This document shows, piece after piece, positions 1-8,591 of a stretch of 10,652 nucleotides of DNA. Position 1 is the stretch's first letter, and the number at the start of each line of letters is the position of its first letter. Made by a program: the position numbers and the translations under genes. This DNA comes from an uncultured bacterium (GTDB taxonomy: Bacteria > Actinomycetota > Coriobacteriia > Coriobacteriales > Coriobacteriaceae): contig CAJMPM010000034.1 in NCBI GenBank assembly GCA_905215225.1, positions 1 to 10,652 of the forward strand, written 5' to 3'. Below the pieces are notes generated by a model. The model did no database searches. It had not been told where the DNA came from and saw only the letters and a list, made by a program, of their open reading frames with translations.

Positions 1-42
1 TTCCGCATCCCATCGGAAGCCGAAATCGAGCTTCCTCAATAG
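1..42 (+). CDS. C-terminal end of an unidentified upstream gene (partial)
   Basis: Reading frame 1 gives the short tail FRIPSEAEIELPQ followed by a TAG stop at 40-42. A strong terminator begins about 50 bases later, which is where one would expect the end of a transcription unit. Too little is present to assign a family. Given the phosphorylase downstream, another alpha-glucan enzyme is possible, but nothing in these 13 codons shows it. Frame 2 is also open here but continues through the terminator, so it is less likely. Confidence 0.4.
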   Translation, partial: FRIPSEAEIELPQ

Positions 43-90
43 GAGCCACCGCGCCCGAGCCCACCCCACCGTGCGGACGCGACCGCTTTT

Positions 91-132
91 CCCGCGCGAG
101 GCCACCCCAATCCCCTCGCGCGGGCTTCTTTT
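91..132 (+). terminator. Rho-independent terminator upstream of glgP
   Basis: A perfect 10-bp GC-rich stem (91-100 pairs with 115-124, CCCGCGCGAG/CTCGCGCGGG) encloses a 14-base loop and is followed by CTTCTTTT. It most likely ends the gene whose tail is at 1-42. Only about 30 bases separate it from the phosphorylase ribosome-binding site. Confidence 0.8.
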
Positions 133-171
133 GAATTTCTGACATGTCGTCAACTCACCACAGGAGGAAAC

Positions 172-2439
<2,268 letters not shown>

Positions 2440-2469
2440 TTTCGTTTCCTTTACCCATCCTCTTGAAAG

Positions 2470-2499
2470 CGGAGTCGCGGCAACGCGGCTCCGTTTTTT
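2470..2499 (+). terminator. Rho-independent terminator of glgP
   Basis: A 10-bp stem (2470-2479 with 2484-2493, one T-G wobble) is closed by a GCAA tetraloop of the stable GNRA class and followed by six Ts. It begins 30 bases after the phosphorylase stop codon. Confidence 0.92.
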
Positions 2500-2535
2500 G
2501 CCCGCGTGTTGCCCGTGGCCCGCCTCGACCAAATC

Positions 2536-2592
2536 GTCTCAATCTGTAACACCTACTCGGCCAAAACGGTCCTACCTGTTACAGATCAAGAC
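2536..2592 (+). repeat. Inverted-repeat unit 1
   Basis: Arms 2536-2551 and 2577-2592 pair except at two adjacent positions in the outer part (left CA against right CA in TCAAGAC). The interior contains CGGCCAAAACGG. Confidence 0.9.
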
Positions 2593-2616
2593 AAACCGAT
2601 CCTTTCCCTAGGGTTT

Positions 2617-2673
2617 ATCTCAATCTGTAACATCTAACGTCCGAAATCCGCCCTTACTGTTACAGATCGAGAC
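2617..2673 (+). repeat. Inverted-repeat unit 2
   Basis: Arms 2617-2632 and 2658-2673. Pairing can continue three bases outward (TTT with AAA), and two A-C mismatches interrupt the outer part. The interior closely resembles that of unit 3. Confidence 0.9.
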
Positions 2674-2696
2674 AAATGGATAAGCCGGCTAAAACA

Positions 2697-2753
2697 ATCT
2701 CGTTCTGTAACAGGTAACTGCCGAAATCAGTCCTTCGTGTTACAGATCGAGAC
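2697..2753 (+). repeat. Inverted-repeat unit 3
   Basis: Arms 2697-2712 and 2738-2753. Mismatches are at the outermost base and at one inner position where the left arm reads GTTCTG instead of GATCTG. Confidence 0.9.
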
Positions 2754-2776
2754 GGAAGGACAGGCGGCTCAACTCA

Positions 2777-2833
2777 ATCTCGTTCTGTAACATCTAAAGC
2801 CAATTCGATCCTCTACTTGTTACAGATTGAGAC
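2777..2833 (+). repeat. Inverted-repeat unit 4
   Basis: Arms 2777-2792 and 2818-2833. The left arm matches that of unit 3 (ATCTCGTTCTGTAACA), while the right arm has TTGAGAC. Its interior is the most diverged of the four. Confidence 0.9.
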
Positions 2834-2860
2834 AAACGACCGACCAGACAGCCCCAACAC

Positions 2861-2904
2861 AAAGAAAGGCTCCCCTCTCGCCCAGTGGACGGGAGGGGAG
2901 CCTT
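2861..2904 (-). terminator. Rho-independent terminator of the sugar ABC operon
   Basis: A perfect 12-bp stem (2866-2877 with 2893-2904, AAGGCTCCCCTC/GAGGGGAGCCTT) is followed on the minus strand by a T-rich tail, CTTTCTTT. It lies about 70 bases beyond the ATPase stop codon. On the plus strand the stem is followed only by ATATG, so it is mainly a minus-strand terminator. Confidence 0.85.
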
Positions 2905-2972
2905 ATATGTGACCGCGGCAAAAGGATGGCAATACCGCAGTCGCCCAAAGGGAGGGTCCGGATGCACCGGGC

Positions 2973-4172
<1,200 letters not shown>

Positions 4173-4189
4173 GTCTTTACCTTTCGATA

Positions 4190-4216
4190 TGCGGCGCCGC
4201 GCTGAGGGGCGCCGCA
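4190..4216 (-). other. Intercistronic hairpin between the second permease and ATPase genes
   Basis: A perfect 9-bp GC-rich stem (4190-4198 with 4208-4216, TGCGGCGCC/GGCGCCGCA) with a 9-base loop lies in the 68-base gap inside the operon, just before the ATPase ribosome-binding site. No T-tract follows on the minus strand, so it is unlikely to terminate transcription; it may protect or separate mRNA segments. Confidence 0.65.
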
Positions 4217-4240
4217 GAAACTTGCAAAACAGTTACGGCA

Positions 4241-5080
4241 TCAGCCCTTGACGGCACCTGCCACCACGCCGTCGATGATGTACTTCTGACAGAGGATGTA
4301 CATGATAACGATGGGGATAACGACCATCATGATGCAGGCCATCATGGGGCCGAGCTCGACGTGGCCATAGCCGCCGCGGAAGTACTGGATCAAGATAGGA
4401 ATGGTCTTGTACTTGGTGGAGTCGAGCGTAAGGTAGGGCAGCAGATAGTCGTTCCAGACCCACAAGGTCTCGAGGATGCCGACCGAAAGATAGGTGGGCT
4501 TCATGATGGGAAGGACGATCTTAAAGAACACCTGGACCGGGTTGCAGCCATCAATCATGGCCGCCTCTTCGATCTCGAGCGGGATGTTCTTTACAAAGCC
4601 GGCGAACATAAAGACCGCCAGGCCCGCGCCAAAGCCCAGATAGATAAAGCAGATGTTGAACGGCGTGTTGAAGCCGATGCGGTCCGCCAAATTGGACAGC
4701 GTGAACATGAGCATCTGGAAGGGCACGACCATCGAGAACACGAACAGGTAATAGAAGAAGTTCGAGATCTTGCTGTTGACGCGAACCACGTACCAAGCGC
4801 ACATGGAGCAGCACACCAAGATCAGCACGACCGACGTGACCGTGATGATGAGCGAGTACATAAATGCCGAGGCAAAGCCCTGCTCGTTAAGGGCGTGCAC
4901 GTAGTTTGCAAGGCCGTTGAATGTCTCGGGTGTGAGCAGATCGAACGCCGTGGTAGTGCTGATTGCGGTCGCTTTCTTAAAGGAATTGAGCGCAATCATA
5001 AACACGGGGTAGATCCACGCGAGCGACAGGATCGTAAAGAAAATCGAGAGCGCGCGGTTGATAACCTTATCGCGTTTCAT
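4241..5080 (-). CDS. Sugar ABC transporter permease, MalG/UgpE type
   Basis: Integral inner-membrane subunit that forms half of the import channel. The 279-residue product has about six hydrophobic segments: near 12-32, 74-97, 107-128, 141-163, 196-215 and 246-265. The binding-protein-dependent permease EAA motif is at 172-191 (EAAMIDG..., with Gly178 and Pro191), which docks on the ATPase. It ends in GAVKG, a tail common in MalG-type proteins. The start is well supported: AAGGAGG lies within the end of the preceding gene, and the ATG shares one base with that gene's TAA stop (TAATG), indicating translational coupling. It pairs with the MalF-type subunit encoded upstream. The family assignment is firm; the transported sugar cannot be read from the sequence. 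Confidence 0.94.
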   Translation of the reverse strand: MKRDKVINRALSIFFTILSLAWIYPVFMIALNSFKKATAISTTTAFDLLTPETFNGLANYVHALNEQGFASAFMYSLIITVTSVVLILVCCSMCAWYVVRVNSKISNFFYYLFVFSMVVPFQMLMFTLSNLADRIGFNTPFNICFIYLGFGAGLAVFMFAGFVKNIPLEIEEAAMIDGCNPVQVFFKIVLPIMKPTYLSVGILETLWVWNDYLLPYLTLDSTKYKTIPILIQYFRGGYGHVELGPMMACIMMVVIPIVIMYILCQKYIIDGVVAGAVKG

Positions 5081-5934
5081 TACTGCTGCACCTCCTTGGA
5101 CCTCGTGGCCTTAAGCTGAATCATGGAGATGGCTACGACCAGGATGCAGAAGATAACCGCCTTGGCCTGACCGATGCCCTGCCACGCGATACCGGCACGC
5201 GAATAGAACGTGTTGTAGATGTTCAGGGCGAGCATCTCGGTGGAGTGCGCGGGGGCGCCGCCGGTAAGGGCGAGGTTCTGGTCGAACAGCTTAAAGCCGT
5301 TGGTGATGGACAGGAACAGGCAGATGGTGATGGTCGGCATCAGGTTAGGGATCTTAACCTTCCAAAACGTCTGCCATGCCGTGGCGCCGTCGACCTTGGC
5401 GGCCTCGATGTAGTCGGACGGAATGGACTGCAGACCAGCGATGTAGATGATCATCATGTAGCCGACCTGCTGCCACAGGGTCAGGATGATAAGGCCCCAG
5501 AAGCCAGCAGCAGAGTTAAGGGCAATGAGCTGGGCGCCCACGTTGGAGAGTAGGCAGTTGATCAGAATCTGCCAGATGTAGCCCAGCACGATGCCGCCGA
5601 TCAGGTTAGGCATAAAGAAGATCGTACGGAAGATATTGGTGCCCTTGAGCGCTTTGCGGGTGAGCGCCTGCGCAATGGCGAGGGCGATCACGTTGATGAG
5701 CACCGTCGACAGGAAGGCAAACGCCACGGTAAAGAAGAACGACGTGGCAAACTGCGGATCGGACAGTGCGCGCACGTAGTTCTCGATACCGACAAAGTGC
5801 GTATTGTTGATGGTAATAAACTGGCAGAACGAGAGATAGAAGCCCTGGATAAAGGGGATCACGAACCCGATCATAAACGCCAGGCACGTGGGCAGCATAA
5901 AGAGCGGCCACCAGCGCTTGAGTGCTTTGCCCAT
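5080..5934 (-). CDS. Sugar ABC transporter permease, MalF/UgpA type
   Basis: Inner-membrane permease subunit, partner of the MalG-type protein. It has 284 residues with about six transmembrane segments (near 10-35, 66-90, 102-126, 146-168, 199-217 and 257-275). The EAA loop is at 177-196 (EAAKVDGATAWQTFWKVKIP, with Gly183). It lacks the large extra N-terminal region and periplasmic loop of E. coli MalF, as is usual for the shorter UgpA/MsmF type. The ATG is preceded by GAAAGGA at a slightly long spacing. Upstream lies a strong hairpin separating it from the binding-protein gene; downstream it overlaps the next permease by one base. Family assignment is secure, substrate unknown. The TreR-like repressor and alpha-glucan enzymes nearby make an alpha-glucoside or maltodextrin a reasonable guess. 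Confidence 0.94.
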   Translation of the reverse strand: MGKALKRWWPLFMLPTCLAFMIGFVIPFIQGFYLSFCQFITINNTHFVGIENYVRALSDPQFATSFFFTVAFAFLSTVLINVIALAIAQALTRKALKGTNIFRTIFFMPNLIGGIVLGYIWQILINCLLSNVGAQLIALNSAAGFWGLIILTLWQQVGYMMIIYIAGLQSIPSDYIEAAKVDGATAWQTFWKVKIPNLMPTITICLFLSITNGFKLFDQNLALTGGAPAHSTEMLALNIYNTFYSRAGIAWQGIGQAKAVIFCILVVAISMIQLKATRSKEVQQ

Positions 5935-5954
5935 AGAAGGGTCCTTTCAATATG

Positions 5955-5990
5955 CAGGGGGCGGGCAAACCAACGTCTGCCCGCCCCCTG
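5955..5990 (-). other. Strong intercistronic hairpin between binding-protein and permease genes
   Basis: A perfect 13-bp GC-rich stem (5955-5967 with 5978-5990, CAGGGGGCGGGCA/TGCCCGCCCCCTG) with a 10-base loop. It lies between the binding-protein stop and the permease ribosome-binding site. On the minus strand it is followed by CATATTG, not a T-tract. A stable hairpin at this place can protect the 3' end of the binding-protein message, as the palindromes between malE and malF do in E. coli; that role is inferred here. Confidence 0.75.
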
Positions 5991-6021
5991 TCGCTAATCA
6001 GATAGCTTGGGCAGCAACTAC

Positions 6022-7338
6022 TTACTCGGAAGCAGCCTTCTCGGTCTTCCAGCCATCGACGAAGGCGTTCTTGACGCCGTCCCACTTGGTGTTGTCGGCA
6101 GCGTAGGCGATCAGAGCCTGCTTGAGGTTCTTCTTCCACTCCTCAGAGGGGATGTAGACGAAGTCCCAAGCGACGGTCTTCTTGCCGTCCTTGGCCATGG
6201 CAACGGCCTGCTGCGAGAAGACGTTGGTGGTCTCCTTGGCGCTCTTGAACGGAGCGGTCAGACCCATCTTGTCGGCGATGATGCTAGTCGGGGTGTCAGC
6301 GGTGACGCACCAGTACATGAAGTCCTCGGTGGCCTTCTGAGCATCCTCGGAAGCCTGGGAGCTCACGCACCAGTAGTTCTCGCCGCCGGAGCACAGGCCC
6401 TGGTTCTCCTCGCCGTCGACGCCGATGTAGATCGGCAGCATGCCGAGCTGGTCGTCGGTCATACCGGCCTTGGTGAGGTCAGCGTATGCCCAAGAGCCGT
6501 TCTGATAGAAGACGGCCTTGCCGGTTGCGAACTCGTTGGTGGCGTCGTCGCCGGTCTTGGAGGCAAGCTGCGAAGGATCGCAGGTGGAGTCGGTGATGTA
6601 CAGGTCGAAAATCTGCTTGAAGTTGTCGAGATACTCGCCCTTGATCTCGTCGTCCTCCTGGTTGTGCTCCTTCTCGAACTCGTAGTAGAGCGGGAGGTTG
6701 GCGAGGTGGGTGGTGTAGCGCCAGCTGGAGGAGTCATCCATGCCAGCAGAAGTGAAGGCACCCTCAATGCCAAGCTCGTCCTTGCGGGCCTGGATGTCGT
6801 CGGCACAAGCCTTCAGCTTGTCGAAGGAGTTGATGTCCTCGGCCTTGTAGCCAGCCTTCTCGAGCAGCTGCTTGTTGTAGATGATGCCGTAGCTCTCCTG
6901 GACCCAGTCGATACCCAGATCCTTGCCATCGGACTGCAGAGCCAGGGAGTCGTCAATGAGCTCACCGCGGAGCTTGGTATCGGACAGGTCGGCGCAGTAA
7001 TCCTTCCAGTTCTTAAGACCGGTGGGGCCGTTGACCTGGAACAGGGTCGGAGCGGAGCTCTTGGACATCTCGGACTTGAGCTTCTCCTCGTAGGTGTTGG
7101 AGGCGGCGGTCACGATCTTGACCTCGACGCCCTTCTCCTTCTTATAGGCCTTGGCGATCTCCTTCCACTCCTTGTCGACCTCGGGCTTGAATTGGAGGAA
7201 GTAGACCTCGGCAGCGTCACCAGAAGCAGAGGAGCCGGAGCCGGCAGAACCACCGCAGCCCACGAGACCCAGACCAAGAACCGCAGCCGCGGAACCAGCA
7301 AAGCCCAGGAACTGCCTTCTGCTCATTTCGTTCTTCAT
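6022..7338 (-). CDS. Sugar ABC transporter substrate-binding lipoprotein (Tat-type signal)
   Basis: Extracellular, membrane-anchored solute-binding protein that delivers a sugar to the permease pair. From the ATG at 7336-7338 the product has 438 residues. Residues 6-12 (SRRQFLG) form a twin-arginine motif, a hydrophobic stretch follows, and LVGC at 25-28 is a lipobox with Cys28 as the lipidated residue. A Gly/Ser-rich linker leads into a family 1 sugar-binding fold (YEEKLKSE, PTLFQVNG, AVFYQNGSW, GLTAPFKSA). A GTG at 7354-7356 would add six residues, but AAAGGGTGG right upstream of the ATG overlaps it and is better placed as a ribosome-binding site. The gene is first in the operon, with a roughly 110-base leader carrying a small hairpin and candidate GntR operators. 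Ligand unknown; an alpha-glucoside is the contextual guess. Confidence 0.93.
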   Translation of the reverse strand: MKNEMSRRQFLGFAGSAAAVLGLGLVGCGGSAGSGSSASGDAAEVYFLQFKPEVDKEWKEIAKAYKKEKGVEVKIVTAASNTYEEKLKSEMSKSSAPTLFQVNGPTGLKNWKDYCADLSDTKLRGELIDDSLALQSDGKDLGIDWVQESYGIIYNKQLLEKAGYKAEDINSFDKLKACADDIQARKDELGIEGAFTSAGMDDSSSWRYTTHLANLPLYYEFEKEHNQEDDEIKGEYLDNFKQIFDLYITDSTCDPSQLASKTGDDATNEFATGKAVFYQNGSWAYADLTKAGMTDDQLGMLPIYIGVDGEENQGLCSGGENYWCVSSQASEDAQKATEDFMYWCVTADTPTSIIADKMGLTAPFKSAKETTNVFSQQAVAMAKDGKKTVAWDFVYIPSEEWKKNLKQALIAYAADNTKWDGVKNAFVDGWKTEKAASE

Positions 7339-7361
7339 TACAATCCACCCTTTCACACCGT

Positions 7362-7380
7362 GGCGGCACCCTTTGCCGCC
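7362..7380 (-). other. Leader hairpin upstream of the binding-protein gene
   Basis: A perfect 7-bp stem (GGCGGCA/TGCCGCC, 7362-7368 with 7374-7380) and 5-base loop sit about 8 bases upstream of the ribosome-binding site. Nearby, GGGG and CCCC at 7399-7412 can form a second small stem. These may shape translation initiation, but the region is too small for a known riboswitch class. Confidence 0.45.
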
Positions 7381-7446
7381 GCCTTCGGAGATTGGCTCGG
7401 GGACTTTGCCCCTTTTGCTGATTTGAACGATACGCTATTTGGCTAG

Positions 7447-7458
7447 TTGTTTGAACAA
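7447..7458. promoter_or_regulatory. Candidate GntR/HutC operator O1 (imperfect)
   Basis: TTGTTTGAACAA has TTGT/ACAA half-sites and differs from the HutC-family operator pattern GT-n-TA-n-AC at one position (GTTTGAAC). It lies 75 bp from O2, about seven helical turns, and about 110 bases upstream of the binding-protein start codon. Confidence 0.5.
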
Positions 7459-7460
7459 GT

Positions 7461-7491
7461 ATTACTAGAGCGGTAGAAAAACTTCGGTGAA
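7461..7491 (-). promoter_or_regulatory. Possible promoter of the ABC operon
   Basis: On the minus strand TTCACC (7491-7486) and AGTAAT (7466-7461) are spaced by 19 bp, in an AT-rich stretch placed after the repressor's terminator and right before operator O1. Both elements are weak and the spacing is long, so the assignment is tentative. A promoter for the operon is expected somewhere in 7440-7550. Confidence 0.25.
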
Positions 7492-7521
7492 CGGTAATTT
7501 CAACTTGATACTTGACAAGTT

Positions 7522-7533
7522 TTGTATAAACAA
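7522..7533. promoter_or_regulatory. Candidate GntR/HutC operator O2
   Basis: TTGTATAAACAA contains GTATAAAC, a perfect match to GT-n-TA-n-AC, and has symmetric TTGT/ACAA ends. From memory it is one base from the operator described for Bacillus TreR. A second palindrome, ACTTGACAAGT, is immediately adjacent at 7510-7520. Confidence 0.6.
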
Positions 7534-7554
7534 TTATTTGTTATCGAATGCAGA

Positions 7555-7603
7555 GAAAACGCCCGGTCAAACCGATGCATCGTCGGTTTGACCGGGCGTT
7601 TTC
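7555..7603 (-). terminator. Terminator of the GntR-type repressor gene
   Basis: A perfect 21-bp inverted repeat (7555-7575 with 7583-7603) with a 7-base loop starts 42 bases after the repressor stop codon. On the minus strand its right arm ends in GTTTTC, followed by TCTGC, with the matching As on the left arm. It insulates the ABC operon from repressor transcription. It may also act on the other strand, where it ends CGTTTTCGCTTT. Confidence 0.88.
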
Positions 7604-7644
7604 GCTTTGAGGACATGAGTCTCGTCAGGCTGCGAGCTGGCCGG

Positions 7645-8364
7645 CTATCGCTTGGAGTTGACGCGGTAGTGGAAGATCTCGGGGTGTGTGCGAGTGTGCG
7701 TCACCTCAAACAAGATGCCATCCGAGGTGTACGACTGGCTCTCCATGACGGCAACGCAGTTGTATTTGCCGAGGTCAAGATAGCTGCAGTCCTCATCGTT
7801 GGCGAGCTCGACACTCACCGTACGACGACTCGACATCACTTTGACGCCGCGCTTGTGTTCCAGATAGCCGTAGATAGAATCCGCCGCGATCTCGGGGGTC
7901 AGGCCCTTGGCGATCGACGCCAAAAAATAGCCATGGTCCACTTGGCGCGCGTTGCCGTTGAGGCTTCGGACACGCACCACGCGAATCAACTCCTCGCCCA
8001 CCTTAAAGCCCAGGCGACGAGAGAGTTGCTCGGTGCAAATCAAATGCTCAAAAGACTTAACGTCCGTCGATGCAACGGCATTGTTGCGCTTTGCAAACTC
8101 GCCAAACGACTCAACCTCTTCGAGTGCGCCCAACATGTCGGTTTCGCCCTTAAGCCAAATAACGCGCACGCCCTTGCCGTGTATGGGCTGCACAAACATC
8201 CCGTCGGCCAGCATGCTCAAAGCGCGGCGGACGGTATTGCGCGTGCAGCCAAATTCCGCGGTCAGCTCGGCTTCGGTTGGCAGCATCTCCTGAAACGCAT
8301 AGGTCCCGTTAATGATGCGCGAACGGATCTCGCGGTAGATTCCTTCGTAAATCGCTTTTGGCAT
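7645..8364 (-). CDS. GntR-family (HutC/UTRA) transcriptional regulator, TreR-like
   Basis: DNA-binding repressor with a 239-residue two-domain layout. The winged helix-turn-helix is at about 3-70 (LPTEAELTAEFGCTRNTVRR at 29-48, wing around HGKG), and a UTRA effector-binding domain at about 75-237 (DHGYF, ADSIYGYLE, VTHTRT). By memory of Bacillus TreR, the ADSIYGYLE stretch and the C-terminal region resemble that trehalose repressor, which senses a sugar phosphate. The ATG is preceded by AGAGGTG at five bases. It is divergent from the PTS gene and upstream of the ABC operon, and candidate operators flank all three promoters, so it probably represses both transport systems and itself. The true effector is unknown: a 6-phospho-alpha-glucoside would fit but is an inference. 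TreR, MalR-like or another HutC-type repressor all remain possible. Confidence 0.9.
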   Translation of the reverse strand: MPKAIYEGIYREIRSRIINGTYAFQEMLPTEAELTAEFGCTRNTVRRALSMLADGMFVQPIHGKGVRVIWLKGETDMLGALEEVESFGEFAKRNNAVASTDVKSFEHLICTEQLSRRLGFKVGEELIRVVRVRSLNGNARQVDHGYFLASIAKGLTPEIAADSIYGYLEHKRGVKVMSSRRTVSVELANDEDCSYLDLGKYNCVAVMESQSYTSDGILFEVTHTRTHPEIFHYRVNSKR

Positions 8365-8416
8365 GACTTCACCTCTAATGAATATGTATGGCTAGGAACG
8401 ATAGCATTTCTTAAAG

Positions 8417-8436
8417 TTGTTTAAACCGATTATCGG
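8417..8436. promoter_or_regulatory. Candidate operator O3 and repressor-gene promoter element
   Basis: GTTTAAAC at 8419-8426 matches GT-n-TA-n-AC exactly and is followed by the 11-bp palindrome CCGATTATCGG at 8426-8436. Read on the minus strand the palindrome contains GATAAT, a good -10 hexamer for the repressor gene, which would place the operator near the transcription start. No convincing -35 is visible. This suggests autoregulation. Confidence 0.5.
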
Positions 8437-8525
8437 CAAAGCGACAGTATTTAACCGTTGACGGCTTCTGTCATGCCCAAATCGGTTTCACTCAAAACTG
8501 CCGGCACGACAATCGTCCGGTCCTC

Positions 8526-8531
8526 TACAAT
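8526..8531 (+). promoter_or_regulatory. Likely -10 element of the PTS gene
   Basis: TACAAT matches the consensus at five of six positions and lies 60 bases before the start codon. No good -35 is seen at 16-18 bp upstream. A start of transcription around 8537-8539 would fall right at operator O4. Confidence 0.5.
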
Positions 8532-8538
8532 GAATCCA

Positions 8539-8550
8539 TTGTTTAAACGT
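8539..8550. promoter_or_regulatory. Candidate GntR/HutC operator O4 at the PTS promoter
   Basis: TTGTTTAAACGT repeats the ten bases TTGTTTAAAC of O3 exactly. Its core GTTTAAAC at 8541-8548 fits GT-n-TA-n-AC. Its position just downstream of the -10 element suits direct repression. Confidence 0.58.
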
Positions 8551-8591
8551 TTCACCACCCGCAACGCACCTCGATATTCGGGAGGCAGAAC

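Larger units (their letters stand above)
2536..2833. repeat. Array of four 57-bp inverted-repeat units, period 80-81 bp
   Basis: Four units start at 2536, 2617, 2697 and 2777. Each is exactly 57 bp: a 16-bp left arm of the type RTCTCRWTCTGTAACA, a 25-bp interior, and a right arm TGTTACAGATYRAGAC. The inner 9 bp of the arms (TCTGTAACA and TGTTACAGA) are identical in all four copies. The interiors are only partly alike (copies 2 and 3 share TAAC..CCGAAATC.G.CCTT) and show that all copies point the same way. Spacers are 24, 23 and 23 bp and have little in common. The array fills the space between two convergent transcription units. It could be a repetitive extragenic palindrome cluster, a set of protein-binding sites, or part of a structured RNA. 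Confidence 0.93.

Noticed and set aside
2536..2833. CRISPR array
   Set aside because: Although evenly spaced, the units are 57-bp inverted repeats with variable interiors, the spacers are only 23-24 bp and partly alike, and no cas gene is nearby.
5955..5990. Rho-independent terminator within the ABC operon
   Set aside because: There is no T-tract after the stem on the minus strand, and the genes on both sides must be expressed together.
7339..7356. GTG start adding six residues to the binding protein
   Set aside because: The GTG overlaps the purine-rich sequence that serves as ribosome-binding site for the ATG at 7336-7338, and the signal peptide is complete from that ATG.
6007..7446. Long open frame of 479 codons on the plus strand
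   Set aside because: It covers the binding-protein gene in antisense, is leucine/valine/glycine-rich without family motifs, and is a codon-bias shadow.
7340..7450. Riboswitch in the binding-protein leader
   Set aside because: Only two small stems are visible and neither matches a known aptamer layout; operators for a GntR protein explain regulation more simply.
7555..7603. Operator or mobile-element end formed by the 21-bp inverted repeat
   Set aside because: Its position just after the repressor gene, short loop and A/T flanks fit a terminator; no transposase or second copy is present.
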